Source: Bradyrhizobium ottawaense
GTDB lineage: Bacteria; Pseudomonadota; Alphaproteobacteria; Rhizobiales; Xanthobacteraceae
Reading direction: 5' to 3'
DNA: 64,000 nt
Assembly (NCBI RefSeq): GCF_900099825.1
Contig: NZ_LT629693.1
Location: 2,108,001-2,172,000, forward strand
Shown here: one piece after another, positions 53,646 through 62,727 of the stretch
Layout of the letters: each line of letters starts with the position of its first letter
Position numbering within the stretch: position 1 is the first letter of the stretch
The notes under the pieces: generated by a model
The model's input: the letters and a program-made list of their open reading frames with translations, nothing else
What the model was told of the DNA's origin: nothing
Database searches by the model: none
Position numbers and translations under genes: made by a program

Positions 53646-54629
53646 GTGTCACGCAGCGTTCGATTTCACGAGTTCGGCGGTCCGGAGGTCCTCAAGATCG
53701 AAGATGTGGTCGTGCCCGATCCCAGCCCAAAGGAAGTCCGCTTGCGGATAAAAGCTATCGGCCTGAATCGGAGCGAGGTTCTGACCCGGTCCGGCAGAGC
53801 CGCAACCAAGGCAACTCTACCCGCGCAACTTGGCTTAGAGGCGGCGGGCGCAATCGAAGCATTGGGATCGGATGTGGACGGTCTTGCGGTCGGCGACAGG
53901 GTGGCAGTCATCCCAGGTGAGATCGCTCGTGGCTACTATGGTGAGGTTGCCCTGGCTCCGGCCAGGACGCTTGTCAAAATACCGCACAATCAGAGTTGGC
54001 AGGACGCGGCGGCGACTTGGATGGCGTTCGCTACTGCCTGGACCGGGCTGATCGACATCGCCCGCCTCTCAGCGGGTCGGACGGTATTGATAACGGCGGC
54101 ATCGAGCAGCACCGGTCTTGCCGCGATCCAAATCGCACGCAAGGTGGGCGCGACCCCGGTTGCCCTGACCCGGACCTCCGCGAAGGCGGCGGCACTATTC
54201 GAGGCGGGAGCCGCCCAAATAATTGCCACCGAGGAGCAGGACCTCGTTGCGGAAGTGGCCCGCTTGACCGTTGGCAAGGGCGCAAATGTGGTGTTCGACG
54301 CAGTGGGTGGGCCAACCTTCGAGAAACTTACCGAGGCGACGGCGATCGGGGGTTTGCTGATCGTGTACGGTCGACTCAGTCCCGAGGCTACCCCGCTGCC
54401 GCTCGCACAGGTCTTGTGGAAGGATTTGACGGTCCGAGGATTCGGTCTCCCGACCACGGTCGCCCGCGACGAAAAGCTTGCGGCGCCCAAAAAGTTCATC
54501 GGCGAAGGGTTCGCGTCTGGCGAGTTGCGGCCGATCATCGCAAAACCTTTTCCGCTCGATGAGATCGTTGCCGCCCATCGCTATATCGAAGCCGGAGCCC
54601 AGTTCGGAAAAGTGGTCGTTACCGTTTGA
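53646..54629 (+). CDS. MDR-family zinc-independent NAD(P)H:quinone oxidoreductase-like protein
   Basis: A 327-residue medium-chain dehydrogenase. The N-terminal GroES-like domain starts RSVRFHEFGGPEVLKIEDVV, and the Rossmann domain has TVLITAASSSTGLAAIQIAR. The zinc-site Cys/His of alcohol dehydrogenases are not seen, which favours a quinone-oxidoreductase type. I chose the GTG at 53646 (GGGAGAG 6 bases ahead) over the open frame from 53358. The end GAQFGKVVVTV is typical. It starts a plus-strand run of five genes. Confidence 0.9.
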   Translation: MSRSVRFHEFGGPEVLKIEDVVVPDPSPKEVRLRIKAIGLNRSEVLTRSGRAATKATLPAQLGLEAAGAIEALGSDVDGLAVGDRVAVIPGEIARGYYGEVALAPARTLVKIPHNQSWQDAAATWMAFATAWTGLIDIARLSAGRTVLITAASSSTGLAAIQIARKVGATPVALTRTSAKAAALFEAGAAQIIATEEQDLVAEVARLTVGKGANVVFDAVGGPTFEKLTEATAIGGLLIVYGRLSPEATPLPLAQVLWKDLTVRGFGLPTTVARDEKLAAPKKFIGEGFASGELRPIIAKPFPLDEIVAAHRYIEAGAQFGKVVVTV

Positions 54630-54698
54630 CAAATGATGTCCGCCAGGTCCGGGCTCACCAATCGAGGTTCGCGAACCTACCCCTATCAAGGAATGAAG

Positions 54699-54977
54699 AT
54701 GAGCGCCTACGTGATCGTCGAAGCAAGCGTCCGCGACAAGGCGGCGCGCGACCGCTACAGTTCTCTGGCCGTACCGACCTTGCACAAATTCAATGGCGAA
54801 GTCCTCACCGTCGGGCCTTGGCAAGTGCTTTCCGGCGAACCGGCATTCGAGAATGGCATGGTCATTCGTTTTCCGGACAAAGCGATGGCGCTCGATTGGT
54901 ATCGTTCTCCCGATTATCAAGCTCTCCTCGAGCTTCGCGACGCGGCGCTCGACTGTCGTTTTAGAGTCGTCGGCTAA
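54699..54977 (+). CDS. DUF1330-domain protein
   Basis: A 92-residue ferredoxin-like protein of the DUF1330 family (AYVIVEASVRDKAARDRYSS, then MVIRFPDKAMALDWYRSPDY), a dimeric alpha/beta fold of unknown function often near dehydrogenases. The ATG at 54699 has AAGGA 6 bases ahead; an in-frame ATG at 54693 is too close to it. Its stop overlaps the SMP-30 start by one base (TAATG). Confidence 0.87.
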   Translation: MSAYVIVEASVRDKAARDRYSSLAVPTLHKFNGEVLTVGPWQVLSGEPAFENGMVIRFPDKAMALDWYRSPDYQALLELRDAALDCRFRVVG

Positions 54978-55909
54978 TGACTGGCGTCGAAGCACCGGGA
55001 ACTTGTGGCCATCACGACGGCGGCGAATTCTCGCCGGTGAAGGTTCGAACGGTGGCAACCTGGCCCGCCTCCACGTTCGTGGAGAATCTCGCGATCGATT
55101 CGACGGGAGCGGTTTTCGTCAGTCTTTATTCCCACAACCGCATAGACCGCTACGATCCGGCGACGGAACGGATCGCCCCGTTCGCTGACCTGCCCGCCCC
55201 GCCGATGGGCCTCGCCTTCGGCATGGATGGCTTACTGTGGGTGACGGGCGGGCCCTTTCCGAAAGGCCCGGGTTACATCTTGAGGATCGCGCCGGACGGC
55301 ACGGTTGAACATTGGGTCGATCTCCCCGACGCGATCTTTATGAATGGCTGTACCTTTCACCCTGACGGTCGAACGCTGTTGGCCTGCGAAAGCGTGACGG
55401 GACGAATTTTGGCCATTGACACGCGCGCCCCCGGCCGTTGGTCGGCTTGGCTCGTTGATGAACGTCTCAAACCAGAGGAGCCGAATTTCCCCGGCGCGAA
55501 CGGCATCAAGTTTCGAGATGGCTCGGCCTGGATCAGCGTATCCGGCCGCTGGCTAATGCTGCGAACGACGTTGCAGCCCGACGGGCGGCCCGGGCCTGTC
55601 GAGTCGGCGTTCACCAGCGTGCTAGGCGACGACTTTGCCTTCTGTGCTTCTGGCTCGCTCTACATAGCCACGCATCTCGCGCAGACGGTGGTTCGCATCG
55701 ACGCGGCTGGAAATCGCGCGACGGTGGCGGGGCCGATGGAGGGTGCGGTCGGAACAACTGCCTGCGCTTTCGGACGCGCGCCCGACGACAAGCATGCGCT
55801 TTACGTCACGACCGACGGCGGCTTCATTGTCCCTTTCGAAGGCAGCATCCAGGACGCGAAACTTCTGCGTCTCGACGTCGGCGAGGGGGGGGGGTGGGCG
55901 CAACGATAA
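54977..55909 (+). CDS. SMP-30/gluconolactonase/LRE-type protein
   Basis: A 310-residue beta-propeller of the SMP-30/gluconolaconase family, which usually hydrolyses sugar-acid lactones with a bound divalent metal. Repeating blade segments include NLAIDSTGAVFVSLYSHNRI, PPMGLAFGMDGLLWVTGGPF and NGIKFRDGSAWISVSGRWL. The last codons run through a tract of ten G residues (about 55884-55893), and a one-base slip would change the end (GEGGGWAQR). It lies with two SDRs and an MDR enzyme, which suggests lactone or alcohol oxidation. Confidence 0.86.
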   Translation: MTGVEAPGTCGHHDGGEFSPVKVRTVATWPASTFVENLAIDSTGAVFVSLYSHNRIDRYDPATERIAPFADLPAPPMGLAFGMDGLLWVTGGPFPKGPGYILRIAPDGTVEHWVDLPDAIFMNGCTFHPDGRTLLACESVTGRILAIDTRAPGRWSAWLVDERLKPEEPNFPGANGIKFRDGSAWISVSGRWLMLRTTLQPDGRPGPVESAFTSVLGDDFAFCASGSLYIATHLAQTVVRIDAAGNRATVAGPMEGAVGTTACAFGRAPDDKHALYVTTDGGFIVPFEGSIQDAKLLRLDVGEGGGWAQR

Positions 55910-55958
55910 GTTCGACAACGAGACGGGTACGCTTGAACACCAGCCGCGAGAGGAAACG

Positions 55959-56717
55959 ATGCTTCCCCAACTTCCGAATTTTCTGCTCGAAAGCGAGATT
56001 GCGGTCGTAACCGGCGGCGGCAGCGGCATCGGTCGAGCGGTCGCTCTTGCCTTCGCTGCAGCCGGCGCACAGGTAGTGGTTCTCGACGCCCATGAGGCAG
56101 CCGCATCTCAAGTCGCAGAAGAACTCGGGGTCTACGGGGAAGCGGTCGTCGCAGACGTGAGGGAGGCGGAGGCGATCGAACGGGCTTTCGCTGACGTAGC
56201 GCTTCGATACGGTCATATCGACGTCCTGTTCAACAATGCCGGCATAAACCGTCGTCATCCGTCCCTCGAATTGCCCCTGGACGACTGGAATGCCGTGGTA
56301 GCCGTCAACATGACGGGCATGTTCATCTGTGCCCGGACGGCGGTTCGGCACATGGTGCCCGGGGGTCGGATCGTCAACACGGCCTCGATGCTGGGATTGT
56401 CAGGTGGTTGGTACCCTAACATCGCTTACCAAGCTACCAAGGGCGCCGTGGTGAACATGACCCGATCATGGGCGATCGAGTGGGCCCCTCTCCAGATCCG
56501 CGTCAATGCCGTGGCTCCCGGTCTTGTGCGGACGCCGTTCATCGCCGCGCTCACCGATCAACGGGATCTCGTCGCCAAGTTCGAGAAACTGACGCCCCTC
56601 GGCCGGCTCGCGGAAGTGGACGACATTACGGGGCCGGTTCTCTTCCTGGCGAGCCCGGCCTCCGCAATGGTCACGGGCCACATTCTAGTGGTCGACGGAG
56701 GGATGCTTGCTCAATAA
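55959..56717 (+). CDS. SDR-family oxidoreductase
   Basis: A 252-residue classical SDR. TGGGSGIG binds the cofactor, LFNNAGINRRHPS is intact, Ser lies in NTASMLG, and the catalytic Tyr-x-x-x-Lys is AYQATKGAV. The Asp in VVLDAHEAAA points to NAD. The ATG at 55959 follows GAGAGGAAAC. The closing segment GHILVVDGGMLAQ is standard. It is 49 bases after the lactonase-like gene. Confidence 0.92.
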   Translation: MLPQLPNFLLESEIAVVTGGGSGIGRAVALAFAAAGAQVVVLDAHEAAASQVAEELGVYGEAVVADVREAEAIERAFADVALRYGHIDVLFNNAGINRRHPSLELPLDDWNAVVAVNMTGMFICARTAVRHMVPGGRIVNTASMLGLSGGWYPNIAYQATKGAVVNMTRSWAIEWAPLQIRVNAVAPGLVRTPFIAALTDQRDLVAKFEKLTPLGRLAEVDDITGPVLFLASPASAMVTGHILVVDGGMLAQ

Positions 56718-56812
56718 CCCGCGAAGTATCGGGACAATGATCTGGATCTCGTATTTCGCCTTGGTCCAGGCATTGGATGGTGATTTCCGTTAGCAACTCG
56801 CGAGTGAAAGAC

Positions 56813-57577
56813 ATGTACAAAGGGTTCGATCTGTCCGACAAAGTTGCCGCCCTCACCGGCTCGACCGCGGGAATGGGCTTCGCAATTGCGCGAGGTCTCG
56901 CTCAGTGTGGCGCCAAAATCGTGGTGTCAAGCAACGCGCAGGAAGACACTGATCAAGCCGCGCATGCGCTGTCTAAGGAGGGCTTCGACGTCGCGGGCGT
57001 GCGGTGCGATATCACCGATAGACGGGATATCGGGCAGTTCGGCGCGGAAGCGAAACGAGCGTTCGGCAAGGTGGACATCCTGTTCTGCGTTGCGGTCGGC
57101 CCCGTGCCCGTCGGGCCTGTACAGGAAATCGATCAGGATGCGCTGGATAGGCTGCTGATCTCTACGGTCAGCAACAATCTCGCACTTGCCCGACAGTTCC
57201 TGCCGGAGATGGCGCAACGCCGCGACGGGAGCATCGTAATGATGTCGAGCATCGCATCGCGACATCCGAGCCCGATCTTGGGTGGATACGGCGCCGCGAA
57301 GGCCGCCTTGAACGGGATCGTTCGCAGCATCGCAGTCGAGTGGGGGGCCTCGAACGTCAGGGCGAACGCGATCGCGCCATCGTTCGTTCGAACCGCCTTC
57401 TCCAAGGATTTTTGGGGCGATCCGGAGCGGGAGAAAGCACTAATCGCTAGAACGCCGGCGGGTCGCATCGCCGAGGCCGAGGAAGTCGTGGGCGCCGCGA
57501 TCCTGCTTGCTTCTCCCGCGGGCGCATACATCTCGGGCCAGGTCTTGCTCATTGACGGAGCCCGCTCCGTCACCTGA
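56813..57577 (+). CDS. SDR-family protein with altered NNAG motif
   Basis: A 254-residue SDR with TGSTAGMG, a catalytic Ser in MMSSIASRH and Tyr-x-x-x-Lys in GGYGAAKAAL. The Asn-Asn-Ala-Gly motif that stabilises the central sheet is replaced by FCVAVG, so the catalytic Asn relay is changed. The C-terminus GQVLLIDGARSVT is normal. The ATG at 56813 (MYKGFDLSDK) is preferred to 56777. It may have changed specificity or only bind. Confidence 0.88.
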   Translation: MYKGFDLSDKVAALTGSTAGMGFAIARGLAQCGAKIVVSSNAQEDTDQAAHALSKEGFDVAGVRCDITDRRDIGQFGAEAKRAFGKVDILFCVAVGPVPVGPVQEIDQDALDRLLISTVSNNLALARQFLPEMAQRRDGSIVMMSSIASRHPSPILGGYGAAKAALNGIVRSIAVEWGASNVRANAIAPSFVRTAFSKDFWGDPEREKALIARTPAGRIAEAEEVVGAAILLASPAGAYISGQVLLIDGARSVT

Positions 57578-57589
57578 AGACCGAACGAC

Positions 57590-57685
57590 GGCCTGTGTCT
57601 CCGCTACCTGCAAAACCACCTTGCCGAGATGACCGCCAGACTCGAGATAGGCGTGAGCGGCCGCAGATTCTGGGCAACCGAGCAT
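57590..57685 (-). pseudogene. Tail fragment of an MDR quinone oxidoreductase
   Basis: About 30 codons read MLGCPESAAAHAYLESGGHL, then GKVVLQVAET. This matches the C-terminal pattern Ala-His-x-x-Leu-Glu-x-Gly-x-x-x-Gly-Lys-Val-Val of MDR oxidoreductases, as at the end of the gene at 53646. There is no stop in the usual place and no upstream part, so it is a remnant. Confidence 0.55.
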
Positions 57686-57715
57686 GGTTGACGTGACCGA
57701 TACCAGACGGCGTTC

Positions 57716-57873
57716 GTATTGGCATAGGCGGGTTCGGTGGGCTGGCGTCCCCGAGGATCTGATCAATGCGCTGATCGAGCACAGGCCACGCCGGTTGACC
57801 TTGGTCAGCAACAATGCCGGTCAGGGCGAGACGGGCATCGCTGGTTTGCTCAAGACAGGTCGATCAACAACGT
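57716..57873 (+). pseudogene. Frameshifted N-terminal fragment of 3-oxoacid CoA-transferase subunit A
   Basis: One frame gives IGIGGFGG. The next, shifted, gives AGVPEDLINALIEHRPRRLT, then LVSNNAGQGETGIAGLLKTG. Together these match the start of ScoA/PcaI proteins (Gly-Gly-Phe-Gly-x-Ala-Gly-x-Pro and Asn-Asn-Ala-Gly). The rest of subunit A and all of subunit B are missing. Confidence 0.7.
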
Positions 57874-58015
57874 TCCAAGCCACACGGAAGGCTTCCGCGC
57901 CAAGTTCTAGGGCGTAATCTCGGGCCTGTCGACGTCCCGACCCTTCGCCACTCGGGATTCTCCCTCCGGCGAGCGGTGATCATGGAAATAGTGCCGGGTT
58001 TCTTCGTGACCTGAG

Positions 58016-58033
58016 AGAAACCTTTTTGTTTCC
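58016..58033. promoter_or_regulatory. PsrA-like operator, degenerate copy
   Basis: AGAAACCT-TT-TTGTTTCC matches the consensus GGAAACAG-N2-CTGTTTCC at 12 of 16 arm positions. It lies 180 bases upstream of the TetR start. Confidence 0.5.
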
Positions 58034-58193
58034 AACGAAGACGCCGGACTTACCCTTGTTAAGGCGAAAATCGCACACAAATAGGCGATTAGGTCCCCCG
58101 AGGGCTTTCAAGCCGCTGGGAAAACTCCTGAAAATTACCTTGATCGACTCGAAGTTATCCATCAAATTGCAGTCCGGTTGCATTGCAACAACG

Positions 58194-58211
58194 AGAAACA
58201 GGCTCGTATCC
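58194..58211. promoter_or_regulatory. PsrA-like operator half-site at the TetR start
   Basis: AGAAACAG-GC-TCGTATCC has a good left arm (7 of 8) and a weak right arm (5 of 8). It ends one base ahead of the TetR ATG, a position suited to autoregulation. Confidence 0.4.
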
Positions 58212-58212
58212 G

Positions 58213-58863
58213 ATGGCAATAAAGCAGGACGAAGACGTTGCCCGCGCTAAAATCGTGGAGACGATCGATCGCCTATTCTATCGGCAGGGTATCCGTGCCG
58301 TCGGCGTCGACACGATCGTGGCTGAACTCGGCATCAGCAAAAAGACCCTGTATCGGCTTTTCCGTTCGAAGAGCGAAATGATCGAGGTCTATCTCCGTGG
58401 CCGGTTTCATCCCTTTCCAGAGAATTTGGACAAACCGCCAGCCGAGCAAATCCTTTCCAATTTCGCATGGCTTGAAAGGTCGCTTTCTTCAAAGAAGGAT
58501 TATAGGGGCTGCGCCTTTCTCAACGCCCTCGCCGAACTCGGGGAAGACGAGCGCGATTCGAGGGACCTTGCCGCTCATTACAAGGACAGCCGCCGCTTGT
58601 GGTTTCGAAATCTGCTGTCCAAACTCGATGTTGACGATCCGGACACGCTCGCAACCCAACTTTGCTTACTCGTCGACGGTGCATATTCGGCCATGCTGAC
58701 CCGACGCAACCCTTCTGCAACGCGAGCCGCGATAGCTGCCGCGCGAGTCCTTCTGAAGAATGCGGGTGTGAATCTCGCTTACGCGCCCGCTCAAGATGGC
58801 GCAGGCGAACCGGCTGCCGAACTCGTCGCACCCAGAAGTTCAAAGCGTCGCCAAGTCACATAG
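58213..58863 (+). CDS. TetR-family transcriptional regulator, acyl-CoA-gene type
   Basis: A 216-residue TetR regulator. The helix-turn-helix is RLFYRQGIRAVGVDTIVAEL, then GISKKTLYRLFRSKSEMIEV. The C-terminal part fits the TetR ligand domain seen in YsiA/PsrA-type regulators. The ATG at 58213 is chosen; an in-frame TTG at 58183 is less likely. It is surrounded by the same palindrome that precedes the enoyl-CoA hydratase, glutaryl-CoA dehydrogenase and SDR genes, so it is probably their repressor. Confidence 0.9.
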   Translation: MAIKQDEDVARAKIVETIDRLFYRQGIRAVGVDTIVAELGISKKTLYRLFRSKSEMIEVYLRGRFHPFPENLDKPPAEQILSNFAWLERSLSSKKDYRGCAFLNALAELGEDERDSRDLAAHYKDSRRLWFRNLLSKLDVDDPDTLATQLCLLVDGAYSAMLTRRNPSATRAAIAAARVLLKNAGVNLAYAPAQDGAGEPAAELVAPRSSKRRQVT

Positions 58864-59003
58864 TCTAGAAGCACGGTCAATCCGGCAACAGCGCGTTTGC
58901 ATACCACTTGAGGAAGGATTCGGAACCGGGCTGTCGTCTCCGACTGCCGCTTAACAGGGGGTTTCTGCACCCGACCCGGCCGACATTTTCGTTCTGAAGT
59001 ATC
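58864..59003. other. Short intergenic stretch
   Basis: About 140 bases, no feature seen. Confidence 0.4.
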
Positions 59004-59111
59004 CTAGATCGGTACGGATGCCTGCGCAGCGAGGGTCAGAAACGCCAACCAACCCAGGACAATCGCGAGCGACAAGATTGCGAATAGGTAATAGCCACTA
59101 TCGCGCAGCAT
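59004..59111 (-). CDS. Possible 35-residue membrane peptide
   Basis: A small frame MLRDSGYYLFAILSLAIVLG, continuing WLAFLTLAAQASVPI, forms one clear transmembrane helix with a short charged N-terminus. It lies 86 bases downstream of the enoyl-CoA hydratase on the same strand. No good ribosome site is seen, so it is only a candidate. Confidence 0.3.
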   Translation of the reverse strand: MLRDSGYYLFAILSLAIVLGWLAFLTLAAQASVPI

Positions 59112-59197
59112 GACTTCACAGTCCGGTCGACAGGCCGCAGGTCTCGCCGGTAATGATGCCACGCATGGAACCTCGATTGATTCCCATCAATCACACG

Positions 59198-59992
59198 TCA
59201 TTTGTTCTGCCAGAGTGGCTTTCGCTTTTCAGCGAACGCCCGCGGCCCCTCGACATAGTCCTTGCTCTCTTCGTTTTTGTGTTGGGCGGGATAGACCTTG
59301 CGCATCGCAATCTCCAAACCTGGCTCCATCAGACCTTTGAAGAGGGATTGCTTCGAAGCTCTGACTGCCATCGGAGAGCACTCCAGGATCAAATTCGCCC
59401 AACGCTTGGCTCCTGCCAGCGCTTCACCCGCCGGAACCACCTCGTTAACGAAACCCAATTCCTTACCCTCGGCCGCCGAAACACGACGGCCCGTGAGGAT
59501 CATCCCCAAAGCCAGCTTCTGCGGGATAACGCGCGGCAGACGGTGAACACCTCCCGCCCTGGCAATACGGCCAACCCGCGGTTCACTAAGAGCAAAGATG
59601 GCATTCTCGGCAGCGACGATGATGTCGCAAGCCAATGCGATCTCAAATCCGCCCCCCATCGCGATCCCATTCACTGCAGCAATCAGGGGTTTGTCGAGAT
59701 CGAACCGATGCGTGATTCCTGCGAAGCCGGAGTGCCCATAATCCGTGCGCTTTCCGGAGGCCACCGCCTTTAGATCGTTACCCGCCGAAAATGCGCTGCC
59801 GGCGCCCGTGATAATGGCTATCCAAAGCTCATCATTGGCCGCGAATTCATCCCACATTGTTTCCAGCTCTTCATGCGCTTCGCTATGAAGAGCGTTCATA
59901 GCCTCGGGACGGTTGAGGGTCACGATCCGGATCCTGCCTTCATCCTGGACCCTGAAGAATTTGTAGTCAGTCGTCGTATTCGGCGATGTCAT
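59198..59992 (-). CDS. Enoyl-CoA hydratase/isomerase family protein
   Basis: A 264-residue crotonase. The N-terminal strand is IVTLNRPEAMNALHSEAHEE, the oxyanion segments are AFSAGNDLKAV and VNGIAMGGGFEIALACDI, and a Glu in ALSEPRVGRIARAGGVHRLP is in the catalytic region. In that loop Arg-Ile-Ala-Arg replaces the more common Leu-Ile-Pro-Gly. It is divergent from glutaryl-CoA dehydrogenase across two PsrA-like operators and could hydrate crotonyl-CoA, the product of that enzyme. Confidence 0.92.
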   Translation of the reverse strand: MTSPNTTTDYKFFRVQDEGRIRIVTLNRPEAMNALHSEAHEELETMWDEFAANDELWIAIITGAGSAFSAGNDLKAVASGKRTDYGHSGFAGITHRFDLDKPLIAAVNGIAMGGGFEIALACDIIVAAENAIFALSEPRVGRIARAGGVHRLPRVIPQKLALGMILTGRRVSAAEGKELGFVNEVVPAGEALAGAKRWANLILECSPMAVRASKQSLFKGLMEPGLEIAMRKVYPAQHKNEESKDYVEGPRAFAEKRKPLWQNK

Positions 59993-60121
59993 GGTTCACG
60001 CCTCCCCTGATTTTCGCCGTTGGAACAACGGCCGAAAAGCACACCGTCCGAATGGTCGCTGCAGTCGCCCGCAAATTGCCCATACGCTCCGCAACGCCAG
60101 CCTGCTTTGAAGTTCGCTTTT

Positions 60122-60139
60122 GGAAACAGTACTGTTTCC
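60122..60139. promoter_or_regulatory. PsrA-like operator, perfect palindrome
   Basis: GGAAACAGTACTGTTTCC is a perfect 18-bp palindrome, 130 bases ahead of the enoyl-CoA hydratase start. It defines the consensus used for the other sites. Confidence 0.8.
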
Positions 60140-60220
60140 TTATTACTCTCGGGTTTGACCAACGTCAAGGCCGGCGGCGCTTTGCTTTTCGCTTGATCCG
60201 TATCACGCTGCGAGGTAATC

Positions 60221-60238
60221 GAAAACAATTCTGTTTCC
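60221..60238. promoter_or_regulatory. PsrA-like operator, second site
   Basis: GAAAACAATTCTGTTTCC keeps the right arm perfectly and matches the left arm at 6 of 8 positions. It lies 32 bases ahead of the glutaryl-CoA dehydrogenase start, where it would block the promoter. Confidence 0.7.
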
Positions 60239-60269
60239 TTATGGTCTTAACGTGGATAGAGGAGCTGTC

Positions 60270-61484
60270 ATGAGCACGCGTCCCGAAACCGCAATCTTGC
60301 GGTCACTAGCGAATTTCCCGTGGGACGATCCACTGCTGCTCGACGAACAGTTGACCGAGGACGAGCGCATGATCCGCGATACCGCGCGCGCCTACGCGCA
60401 GGACAAGCTGCTGCCGCGCATCAGTGCCGCTTACCTCGAGGAGAAGACGGACCGTGAGATATTCAACGAGATGGGCGAGCTCGGCCTGATCGGTATCACG
60501 CTGCCGGAAGACTACGGCTGCGCCAGTGCGAGCTACGTCGCCTATGGCCTGGTGGCACGCGAGATCGAGCGCGTCGATTCCGGCTATCGCTCGATGAATT
60601 CGGTGCAGTCCTCGCTGGTGATGTATCCGATCTACGCCTATGGCGACGACGGCCAGCGCAAGAAATATCTGCCGAAGCTGGCGACCGGCGAATGGGTCGG
60701 CTGCTTCGGCCTGACCGAGCCCGACGCTGGCTCCGATCCCGGTGGTATGAAGACCCGCGCCGAGAAGGTGTCGGATGGCTACAAATTGACCGGCAGCAAG
60801 ATGTGGATTTCGAACGCGCCGATCGCCGATGTGTTCGTGGTCTGGGCGAAGTCCGCCGCGCATGACAACCAGATCCGCGGCTTCATTCTGGAAAAGGGCT
60901 TGAAGGGCCTGTCGGCGCCGAAGATCGGCGGCAAGCTTTCGCTGCGTTCCTCGATCACCGGCGAGATCGTGATGGATGGGGTGGTGGTACCGGAGAGCGC
61001 GCTGTTACCCAACGTGTCCGGTTTGAAGGGGCCGTTCGGCTGCCTCAACCGCGCCCGCTACGGCATCTCCTGGGGCGTGATGGGCGCCGCCGAGGATTGC
61101 ATGCATCGCGCGCGGCGATACACGCTGGACCGCAAGCAGTTCAACCGGCCACTGGCGGCGACGCAACTGGTGCAGAAGAAACTCGCCGACATGCAGACCG
61201 AAATCGCGCTCGGCCTGCAAGCTTCCCTACGCGTCGGTCGCCTGTTGGACGAGGGCAAGATGACCCCGGAAATGATCTCGATCGTCAAACGCAACAATTG
61301 CGGCAAGGCTCTCGACATCGCCCGCATGGCGCGCGACATGCACGGCGGCAACGGCATCCAGATCGAGTATCATGTAATGCGCCACACCGCGAACCTGGAG
61401 ACCGTCAACACTTACGAAGGCACGCACGACGTTCACGCCCTGATTCTCGGACGATCCATCACAGGCATTCAAGCGTTCGCCTAA
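60270..61484 (+). CDS. gcdH: Glutaryl-CoA dehydrogenase
   Basis: A 404-residue acyl-CoA dehydrogenase of the GcdH type, which oxidises and decarboxylates glutaryl-CoA to crotonyl-CoA. The flavin signature is [20 protein letters not shown], the strand [18 protein letters not shown] follows, and the catalytic Glu is in [16 protein letters not shown]. The GcdH-specific glutaryl-binding Arg is plausibly in the [15 protein letters not shown] loop, which is near-identical in that family. The ATG at 60270 follows GAGGAG. It is divergent from an enoyl-CoA hydratase that can act on its product. Confidence 0.94.
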   Translation: MSTRPETAILRSLANFPWDDPLLLDEQLTEDERMIRDTARAYAQDKLLPRISAAYLEEKTDREIFNEMGELGLIGITLPEDYGCASASYVAYGLVAREIERVDSGYRSMNSVQSSLVMYPIYAYGDDGQRKKYLPKLATGEWVGCFGLTEPDAGSDPGGMKTRAEKVSDGYKLTGSKMWISNAPIADVFVVWAKSAAHDNQIRGFILEKGLKGLSAPKIGGKLSLRSSITGEIVMDGVVVPESALLPNVSGLKGPFGCLNRARYGISWGVMGAAEDCMHRARRYTLDRKQFNRPLAATQLVQKKLADMQTEIALGLQASLRVGRLLDEGKMTPEMISIVKRNNCGKALDIARMARDMHGGNGIQIEYHVMRHTANLETVNTYEGTHDVHALILGRSITGIQAFA

Positions 61485-61854
61485 TTGACATGCGACAAGG
61501 TCATCTCAGGAAGCCTGCCGGAGCCTTATTCGAGTCACACCGCTTGCGCTGCGCTCTCGCATTAAATAGTTCGGTGACAATCTGCGTATCGAAAAAGTCG
61601 TCCGCAGGATAACTCTTACGAGAAATCGGGCCAAGTCACGATTTGACAGTCTCAAAGAAAGCCGCACATATCAGCGATCTTGCTCGCGCCGCACCCGATA
61701 AGGGGCACGCGTCCGGAAAAATGCGTGATCTTCCTGACTGGCTCACTCGCCCGATCACCAAAGCTGAACGCAAGCACCACCGAGAGCGCACTCGTCTGAG
61801 TATCGCTCTCCGATAGCGCACACAGGCGGCTCACTTGCGAGCCACCGTCCGTCT
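61485..61854. other. Stretch without a convincing gene
   Basis: About 370 bases between convergent genes. Several frames are open, but none has a ribosome site or family features. Confidence 0.45.
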
Positions 61855-62727
61855 TCAAGCGGTCGGCGTTGTTCGCTCGCGGCTCGGCTGCAAAGACTGA
61901 GTACGAAGCCGCTTCCAATCTTCATCGTTGAGATTGCTGTAACGAGCATACGTGCCAGGATTGTTCAGCCACTGCCCCCCATCGATCGCAATGACCGCGC
62001 CATTGATATAGGCACATCGATCGGAGAGTAGAAATACCGCCAAGTCAGCAAGTTCAGTGCGATCGCCGTTCCGGCGCATCGGAATCTTGTCCGTCGCCAA
62101 CGTGCCGCCCGCCATACTCCACGACCCCCGGGCTACGCTGTTCTCGACCCGAAAGGGTCCCGGCGCTATGGCATTGAGCCGGATTCCCCTCGGCCCCCAC
62201 TCCACCGCAAGACCCTTCGTCATGGCGGCAATTCCTGCTTTGGACATCGAAGACGGCGTCACAAAGGGAGAGCCCGTCCAGACCCATGTGGCAAGAATCG
62301 AGAGGACCGTTCCCTCGTGACCGCTCGCAATCCAGCGCTTGCCAATGGCATTGGTCACGTAAAACGTACCGTGCAGTACGATGTTGGCAACTGCATCGAA
62401 ACCGCGAGGGCTGAGATCTTCGGTTCGCGAGATGAAGTTGCCGGCCGCATTGTTGACAAGCCCATCCAGCGGGCCGTCGCGCCAAAGCTGCTCGACCACC
62501 GCCTCAATCTGATCCGGTACGCGGATGTCCAGCTCGTACGCCTTTACTTTGCCACCGGTGTCCTTGATCAACTCTTCAGCCGCCTCGTCGAGCACCGCCT
62601 TTCGGCGGCCGGCGATCGCAACTTCGGCGCCCAGTTCGAGAACGCGGCGGGCCATCGACTTGCCGAGCCCGGTGCCGCCACCCGTTACAAGAATGCGCTT
62701 ACCCTCTAAGAGATTTGCCTCAAACAT
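61855..62727 (-). CDS. SDR-family 2,4-dienoyl-CoA-reductase-like protein (copy 1)
   Basis: A 290-residue SDR of the dienoyl-CoA reductase/PECR type. TGGGTGLGKSMA binds the cofactor, LVNNAAGNFISRTEDLS is intact, and the Ser-x-x-x-Lys pair SSMSKAG of this subgroup is present. The tyrosine that precedes it in the mitochondrial reductases is Trp here (ATWVWTGS). The ATG at 62727 follows GGAGAAA. The next gene upstream is a paralogue with a different change. Confidence 0.9.
   Translation of the reverse strand: MFEANLLEGKRILVTGGGTGLGKSMARRVLELGAEVAIAGRRKAVLDEAAEELIKDTGGKVKAYELDIRVPDQIEAVVEQLWRDGPLDGLVNNAAGNFISRTEDLSPRGFDAVANIVLHGTFYVTNAIGKRWIASGHEGTVLSILATWVWTGSPFVTPSSMSKAGIAAMTKGLAVEWGPRGIRLNAIAPGPFRVENSVARGSWSMAGGTLATDKIPMRRNGDRTELADLAVFLLSDRCAYINGAVIAIDGGQWLNNPGTYARYSNLNDEDWKRLRTQSLQPSRERTTPTA

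Larger units (their letters stand above)
57874..58212. other. Intergenic stretch upstream of the TetR gene
   Basis: About 340 bases with no supported gene. It holds two operator-like sites, listed separately. Confidence 0.5.
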
